From the NCBI RefSeq assembly GCF_004153605.1, contig NZ_SDSI01000001.1:806001-870000 (forward strand): a stretch of DNA of 64,000 bases, written 5' to 3'. A model generated the notes under the pieces. It did not search any database. It was not told where the DNA came from and saw only the letters and a program-made list of their open reading frames with translations. Position numbers and translations under genes: made by a program. Below are positions 60,341-64,000 of the stretch, in pieces (within the stretch, counting starts at the first letter, position 1; the number at the start of each line of letters is the position of its first letter). The DNA is from Qipengyuania_B thermophila. GTDB lineage: Bacteria > Pseudomonadota > Alphaproteobacteria > Sphingomonadales > Sphingomonadaceae.

Positions 60341-61087
60341 TTGAACAACAACAATCGCAGCAACCGCCGGCGCGGCCGCGGCAACCGGCCGCAGGGCCAG
60401 GGTGGCGGACAGGTCAACCGCATCGACAGCCGGGCGCGCGGCAACGCTCCGCAGATGCTCGAGAAGTACAAGAAGCTTGCCCAGGACGCGCAGCACAACG
60501 GCGACCGGGTCCAGGCGGAATATTACCTGCAGTTCGCCGACCACTACTATCGGGTCATGGCCGACACGCGGATGCGGCAGGACGAGAACCGGGCGCGGCG
60601 CGGTGACGAGGGGCGCGACCCTCGGCCGGGAGGTGACCGGTTCGACGCCGACGAGGATGATTTCGACACCCGCGACGACCGGCGCGACCGGGGCCGGCGC
60701 CCGTCCCGGACCGAGGCGGATGAGCCGGCCGTGCCCGCGGACGAGCCTGCGCCGGGCCGGGCCGACGATGGCGTGTTCGGAAACGGTGCGCTCCCGTCGG
60801 AGGAAGGCGTGCCGGGGCATGAGGGCGAGATTGCCGTCCGCCCGCGCCGCGGCCGGTCGGACACGGTGCGGACTGCTCGTCCGCGCGCCGGCCGCGCGGG
60901 TGTCGCGCCGGCGCCGGGCGAGGACGACGCGGAGCAGGGAGCGGTCGATGCGGCCGTGCTGCAGCCGGCGTTCCGCGGTGTCGACACGGAGGACGAGGGC
61001 GGCGCAGAGCCGCTTCCGACGCCGCGCCGGCGCCGCGTTCGCGCCGTGACGCAGGACGACGGCAGTCCGGTAGGCGCGGTCGGCTGA
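60341..61087 (+). CDS. DUF4167 protein
   Basis: A 248-residue protein with a basic, Arg/Gly/Gln-rich head (NNNNRSNRRRGRGNRPQGQG) and the DUF4167 core QMLEKYKKLAQDAQHNGDRV followed by AEYYLQFADHYYRVMAD. The long C-terminus is disordered, Asp/Arg-rich. TTG is the start with AAGGA 12 bases upstream. Function unknown; often linked to RNA or ribosome. Upstream 258 bp hold no other convincing gene. Confidence 0.85.
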   Translation: MNNNNRSNRRRGRGNRPQGQGGGQVNRIDSRARGNAPQMLEKYKKLAQDAQHNGDRVQAEYYLQFADHYYRVMADTRMRQDENRARRGDEGRDPRPGGDRFDADEDDFDTRDDRRDRGRRPSRTEADEPAVPADEPAPGRADDGVFGNGALPSEEGVPGHEGEIAVRPRRGRSDTVRTARPRAGRAGVAPAPGEDDAEQGAVDAAVLQPAFRGVDTEDEGGAEPLPTPRRRRVRAVTQDDGSPVGAVG

Positions 61088-61104
61088 TCCGCTGACCTGC
61101 GGCG

Positions 61105-62787
61105 ATGCGCGCCGGTGATCCCGAGGTGCGGCCGGCCGGAACCGCGCACCGCCCGCACGAGGCGCTCCGCAGACCTGTCGATGCGGGAGAGGATAGGCGC
61201 GCGCCGCTGCTCGGCGGGGCGCTGCACCGCTATCCGCGCGGCCTGGCTCTTGGGCTCGGCGCGGCTGCGGCGACCGGCTTTCCGCCCCTGCGCCTCTGGC
61301 CGCTGGCGCTTGTCGCCATGGGCCTGTTCGTGCTGCTGCTGAGCCAGGCGCGGCGTGGACGGGAAGCCTTCCTGCTCGGCTGGCTGTTCGGGCTGGCGCA
61401 TTACACCCTGACCAACAACTGGATCGCCACGGCGTTCACTTATCAGGCCAGCATGCCGCCGGCGCTCGGCTGGGTCGCGGTGCCGCTGCTCTCGCTCTAC
61501 CTCGCAGTCTACCCGGGGCTGGCGGCGCTGGCGGCGTGGAGCCTGTGGCGCGGGCGGGGAGGGCCTGCGGGGCTGATCTGGCTGTTCGGCGCCTGCTGGA
61601 TCGTGGCGGAATGGCTGAAAAGCTGGGTGTTCACCGGCTATGCCTGGGCACCGTTCTCGCTGACGATGCTGGGCGGGTTCGACCGGCCGGGCCTTGCGGC
61701 CGTGCTGCCGGTGATGGGCACCTATGCCCTGTCCGGGCTGGCGGTGGTGATTGCCGGATATCTCGCCCTGCTTGTGTCGGAACGCCGGTGGCGTGTCCTG
61801 GCGCTCACCTTCGGCCTGCTGGCCGCGGGGATGTTCTGGCCCGCCGCGACCGATACGTCCGCTGACGGACTGCCCGTGACGCTGGTGCAACCCGACATCC
61901 GCCAACAGGATCTCAACAACGCGGCGCTGTTCGAGGAACAGTTCGCCCGCATCGCCGCGCTGAGCCGCCCGCTCCGTCCCGGCGAGCGGCGGCTGGTGCT
62001 GTGGCCGGAATCGGCGGTGCCCGACTATCTGCGCGACGGCTATCCCCAGCGCTATTACGACCAGCTCACGGCCGGCGGCGACCCGGCGTTTGCCCGGCGG
62101 CGGATCGGTGCGGCGATCGGGGAGGGAAGCCTGTTGCTGACGGGCGCCGTCGATCTGGAGATCCGCGCCGACGAGACGGGTTACCGCCGAGCCGTCGGGG
62201 CCTACAACGCGGTGACGGTGATCGACGCCCAAGGCACGCTGCGCGGCCGCTACGTCAAGGCGCATCTCGTGCCGTATGGCGAATATCTGGCGCTGCGCTG
62301 GCTGCTGGAGCCGCTCGGCGCGACGCGGCTCGTGGCAGGGGCGCTCGACTTCATTCCCGGTCCGGGGCCGCAGACGCTCGAACTTGGACCATGGGGACAG
62401 GCGGGGGTGCAGATCTGCTACGAGATCATCTTCTCCGGCAAGGTCGTCGACCGCGCCGCCCGTCCGCAGTTCATCTTCAACCCGTCCAACGACGGCTGGT
62501 TCGGTGCCTGGGGTCCGCCGCAGCACCTTGCCCAGGCGCGGCTGCGCGCGATCGAGGAGGGGCTGCCGGTGCTGCGGGCGACGACCACCGGGATCAGCGC
62601 GATCATCTCTGCCGATGGCGTCGTGCGGCACCACATCCCCATGCACCGCGCAGCGCGGATCGACACGCGCATCCCTGCGCCGGCGCCCCCAACCCTGTTT
62701 GCCCGGTTCGGTCACGGACTGACCCTCTTCTGGACACTGACCCTTCTTGCCGGATCGGTGGTTGCCATGCGGCTGCGGCGCGCCTAG
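61105..62787 (+). CDS. lnt: Apolipoprotein N-acyltransferase
   Basis: A 560-residue membrane enzyme adding the third acyl chain to lipoproteins. Six or more transmembrane segments lie in the first 230 residues, followed by a nitrilase-like domain with catalytic Glu in LVLWPESAVPDYL, Lys in YVKAHLVPYGEYL and Cys in VQICYEIIFSG. NDGWFGAWGPPQHLAQARLR is typical. The first 40 residues are charged, so the true start may be further in. Confidence 0.93.
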   Translation: MRAGDPEVRPAGTAHRPHEALRRPVDAGEDRRAPLLGGALHRYPRGLALGLGAAAATGFPPLRLWPLALVAMGLFVLLLSQARRGREAFLLGWLFGLAHYTLTNNWIATAFTYQASMPPALGWVAVPLLSLYLAVYPGLAALAAWSLWRGRGGPAGLIWLFGACWIVAEWLKSWVFTGYAWAPFSLTMLGGFDRPGLAAVLPVMGTYALSGLAVVIAGYLALLVSERRWRVLALTFGLLAAGMFWPAATDTSADGLPVTLVQPDIRQQDLNNAALFEEQFARIAALSRPLRPGERRLVLWPESAVPDYLRDGYPQRYYDQLTAGGDPAFARRRIGAAIGEGSLLLTGAVDLEIRADETGYRRAVGAYNAVTVIDAQGTLRGRYVKAHLVPYGEYLALRWLLEPLGATRLVAGALDFIPGPGPQTLELGPWGQAGVQICYEIIFSGKVVDRAARPQFIFNPSNDGWFGAWGPPQHLAQARLRAIEEGLPVLRATTTGISAIISADGVVRHHIPMHRAARIDTRIPAPAPPTLFARFGHGLTLFWTLTLLAGSVVAMRLRRA

Positions 62788-62799
62788 GAGCAGGCAGAC

Positions 62800-62815
62800 A
62801 TAAAGACTTCTTTAT
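62800..62815 (+). promoter_or_regulatory. Palindromic operator upstream of metK
   Basis: ATAAAGA-CT-TCTTTAT is a perfect 7+7 palindrome with a 2-base centre, in the 40-bp gap before metK. Its form is like the ATAAAGATATCTTTAT sites reported for SAM/SAH-sensing ArsR-family regulators (SahR-type) in proteobacteria. Confidence 0.65.
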
Positions 62816-62827
62816 ATCGGGATATTT

Positions 62828-64000
62828 ATGCGGACCGATTATCTGTTCACATCCGAGAGCGTTTCCGAAGGGCACCCGGACAAGGTCGCGGACCAGATCT
62901 CCGACGCCGTCGTCGACCTGTTTCTTGCGCACGATCCCGAAGCGCGGGTGGCGTGCGAGACGCTGTGCACGACGCAGCGGGTGATCCTGGCGGGGGAAAT
63001 CCGCTGCGCTCCGCTCTATGATCCGGTCCGCCATCCGGAGACGCACGGCTGGGCGCCCGGTGCCCGTGATGCGATCGAGCAGGTCGTGCGCCAGACGGTC
63101 CGGGAGATCGGCTACGAGCAGGAGGGCTTCCACTGGGAAACGCTCGCGTTCGAGAACCATCTGCATGGCCAGTCGGCCGAAATCGCGCAGGGCGTCGATG
63201 CCGGCACGGATGGAAACAACAAGGATGAGGGTGCCGGCGATCAGGGCATCATGTTCGGCTACGCCTGCGACGAAACTCCCGACTGCATGCCCGCGACGCT
63301 CGACTACAGCCACAAGATCCTCGAACGGCTCGCCCGCGACCGCAAGTCGGGCGCGGCGCCGTTTCTCGAACCGGATGCCAAGAGCCAGCTGACGCTGCGC
63401 TACGAGAGCGGCCGGCCGGTCGCCTGCACGGCCGTCGTCGTGTCGACGCAGCACAAGTCCGGCTACCACGAAGGAGAGCGGGACGCGCAGCTCAAGGACT
63501 ATGTCCGGGCGGTCGTGCGCGAGGTTCTGCCCGACGGATGGCTGTCGGACGCGACCATCTGGCACATCAATCCCACCGGCGCCTTCGAGATCGGCGGTCC
63601 GGACGGCGACACGGGCCTGACGGGGCGCAAGATCATCGTCGACACCTATGGCGGCGCAGCCCCGCATGGCGGCGGTGCCTTCAGCGGCAAGGATCCGACC
63701 AAGGTCGATCGCTCCGCCGCCTATGTGGCCCGGTATCTGGCCAAGAACATCGTGGCGGCGGGGCTGGCCAAGCGTTGCACCATCCAGCTGTCCTACGCCA
63801 TCGGGGTGTCGGAGCCGCTGTCGCTGTATGTCGACACGCACGGCACCGGCACGGTCGCGGACGCCGATCTGGAGCGGGCCATTGGCCGGCTCGACCGGCT
63901 CGGCGGGCTGACGCCGCGGGGCATCCGCACCCATCTTGGCCTCAACAAGCCGATCTATGCCGCCACGGCCGCCTATGGCCACTTCGGGCGGCCGGCCGAG
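62828..64000 (+). CDS. metK: S-adenosylmethionine synthetase (partial, 3' end beyond window)
   Basis: The first 391 residues of methionine adenosyltransferase, which makes SAM from methionine and ATP. TSESVSEGHPDKVADQISDA opens it; GAGDQGIMFGYACDETPDCM, the P-loop-like GGGAFSGKDPTKVDRS and the NPTGAFEIGGPDGDTGLTGR loop are all intact. No stop is seen, so the gene continues past the window. A short palindrome lies upstream. Confidence 0.95.
   Translation, partial: MRTDYLFTSESVSEGHPDKVADQISDAVVDLFLAHDPEARVACETLCTTQRVILAGEIRCAPLYDPVRHPETHGWAPGARDAIEQVVRQTVREIGYEQEGFHWETLAFENHLHGQSAEIAQGVDAGTDGNNKDEGAGDQGIMFGYACDETPDCMPATLDYSHKILERLARDRKSGAAPFLEPDAKSQLTLRYESGRPVACTAVVVSTQHKSGYHEGERDAQLKDYVRAVVREVLPDGWLSDATIWHINPTGAFEIGGPDGDTGLTGRKIIVDTYGGAAPHGGGAFSGKDPTKVDRSAAYVARYLAKNIVAAGLAKRCTIQLSYAIGVSEPLSLYVDTHGTGTVADADLERAIGRLDRLGGLTPRGIRTHLGLNKPIYAATAAYGHFGRPAE

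Noticed and set aside
62788..62827. A SAM or SAH riboswitch before metK
   Set aside because: The 40-base leader is shorter than known SAM aptamers, and the palindrome explains the symmetry more simply.

Overview
The window is a GC-rich chromosomal segment of an alphaproteobacterium, almost certainly a sphingomonad (Sphingomonadales). The strongest clues are a serine palmitoyltransferase with its own acyl carrier protein (sphingolipid synthesis), CtrA and DivK cell-cycle regulators, a two-domain cold-shock protein with a Gly/Arg-rich head, a DksA with a single zinc-ligand cysteine, and a gene-transfer-agent (GTA) cluster ordered as in other alphaproteobacteria. Genes are tightly packed with many 4-bp ATGA or GTGA overlaps, and no gap exceeds 300 bases. 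I saw no tRNA, rRNA, CRISPR array, insertion sequence or integrase.

Layout. 0-5.3 kb: end of pheT, an SDR, a PAP2 phosphatase, prfC, a hydrolase and an EEP-family enzyme. 5.3-8.7 kb (minus): GMC oxidoreductase, fatty-acid hydroxylase/sterol desaturase-like protein, a small anchored protein and a TIGR01244-type phosphatase. 9-15.3 kb (plus): cold-shock protein, argD-argF-hslO, queC, an MFS carrier. 15.4-17.1 kb: Cu,Zn superoxide dismutase and an OmpA-like porin separated by a clear intrinsic terminator. 17.3-31.4 kb (minus): a contiguous GTA/prophage-remnant operon from small and large terminase through portal, protease, capsid, connectors, tail tube, chaperones, tape measure, baseplate hub and peptidase to a DUF2793 protein. 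31.5-34.1 kb: a DsbA-like protein and a PRC-barrel/DUF2382 stress-type trio. 34.3-39.8 kb: spt, FkbM methyltransferase, acp, divK, DUF3572, HAD, RidA and a DUF482 acyltransferase-like gene. 39.8-44.1 kb: Sel1, dksA, PilZ and the kynABU operon. 44.2-52 kb: an orphan peptide-type binding lipoprotein, an SDR, two glycosyltransferases, a methyltransferase, an LLM flavoprotein, an ATP-grasp enzyme and trmB. 52.1-56.7 kb: ctrA, rpoN, lptB and ppa. 56.8-64 kb: hisS, a palindromic repeat, prfA-prmC, DUF4167, lnt and the start of metK.

How it works together. Most of the window is core information processing (pheT, prfC, hisS, prfA, prmC, trmB, queC), envelope work (lptB, lnt, ompA, spt/acp) and regulation (ctrA, divK, rpoN, dksA, PilZ). 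The GTA cluster is the main accessory system. It has a packaging, head and short-tail gene set but no integrase, replication or lysis genes, and its composition matches the host, as expected of a domesticated particle. It differs from the Rhodobacter capsulatus model in having a 771-residue DUF2460 fusion, a short megatron-type protein, a 54-residue ORF where the head-closure gene normally sits, and strong hairpins at two non-overlapping junctions. Regulatory signals that can be read directly include three GANTC methylation sites plus a TTAACC inverted repeat before ctrA, a palindromic operator before metK, a possible EcfG-type promoter before the stress trio, and a promoter/palindrome pair ahead of the GTA operon.
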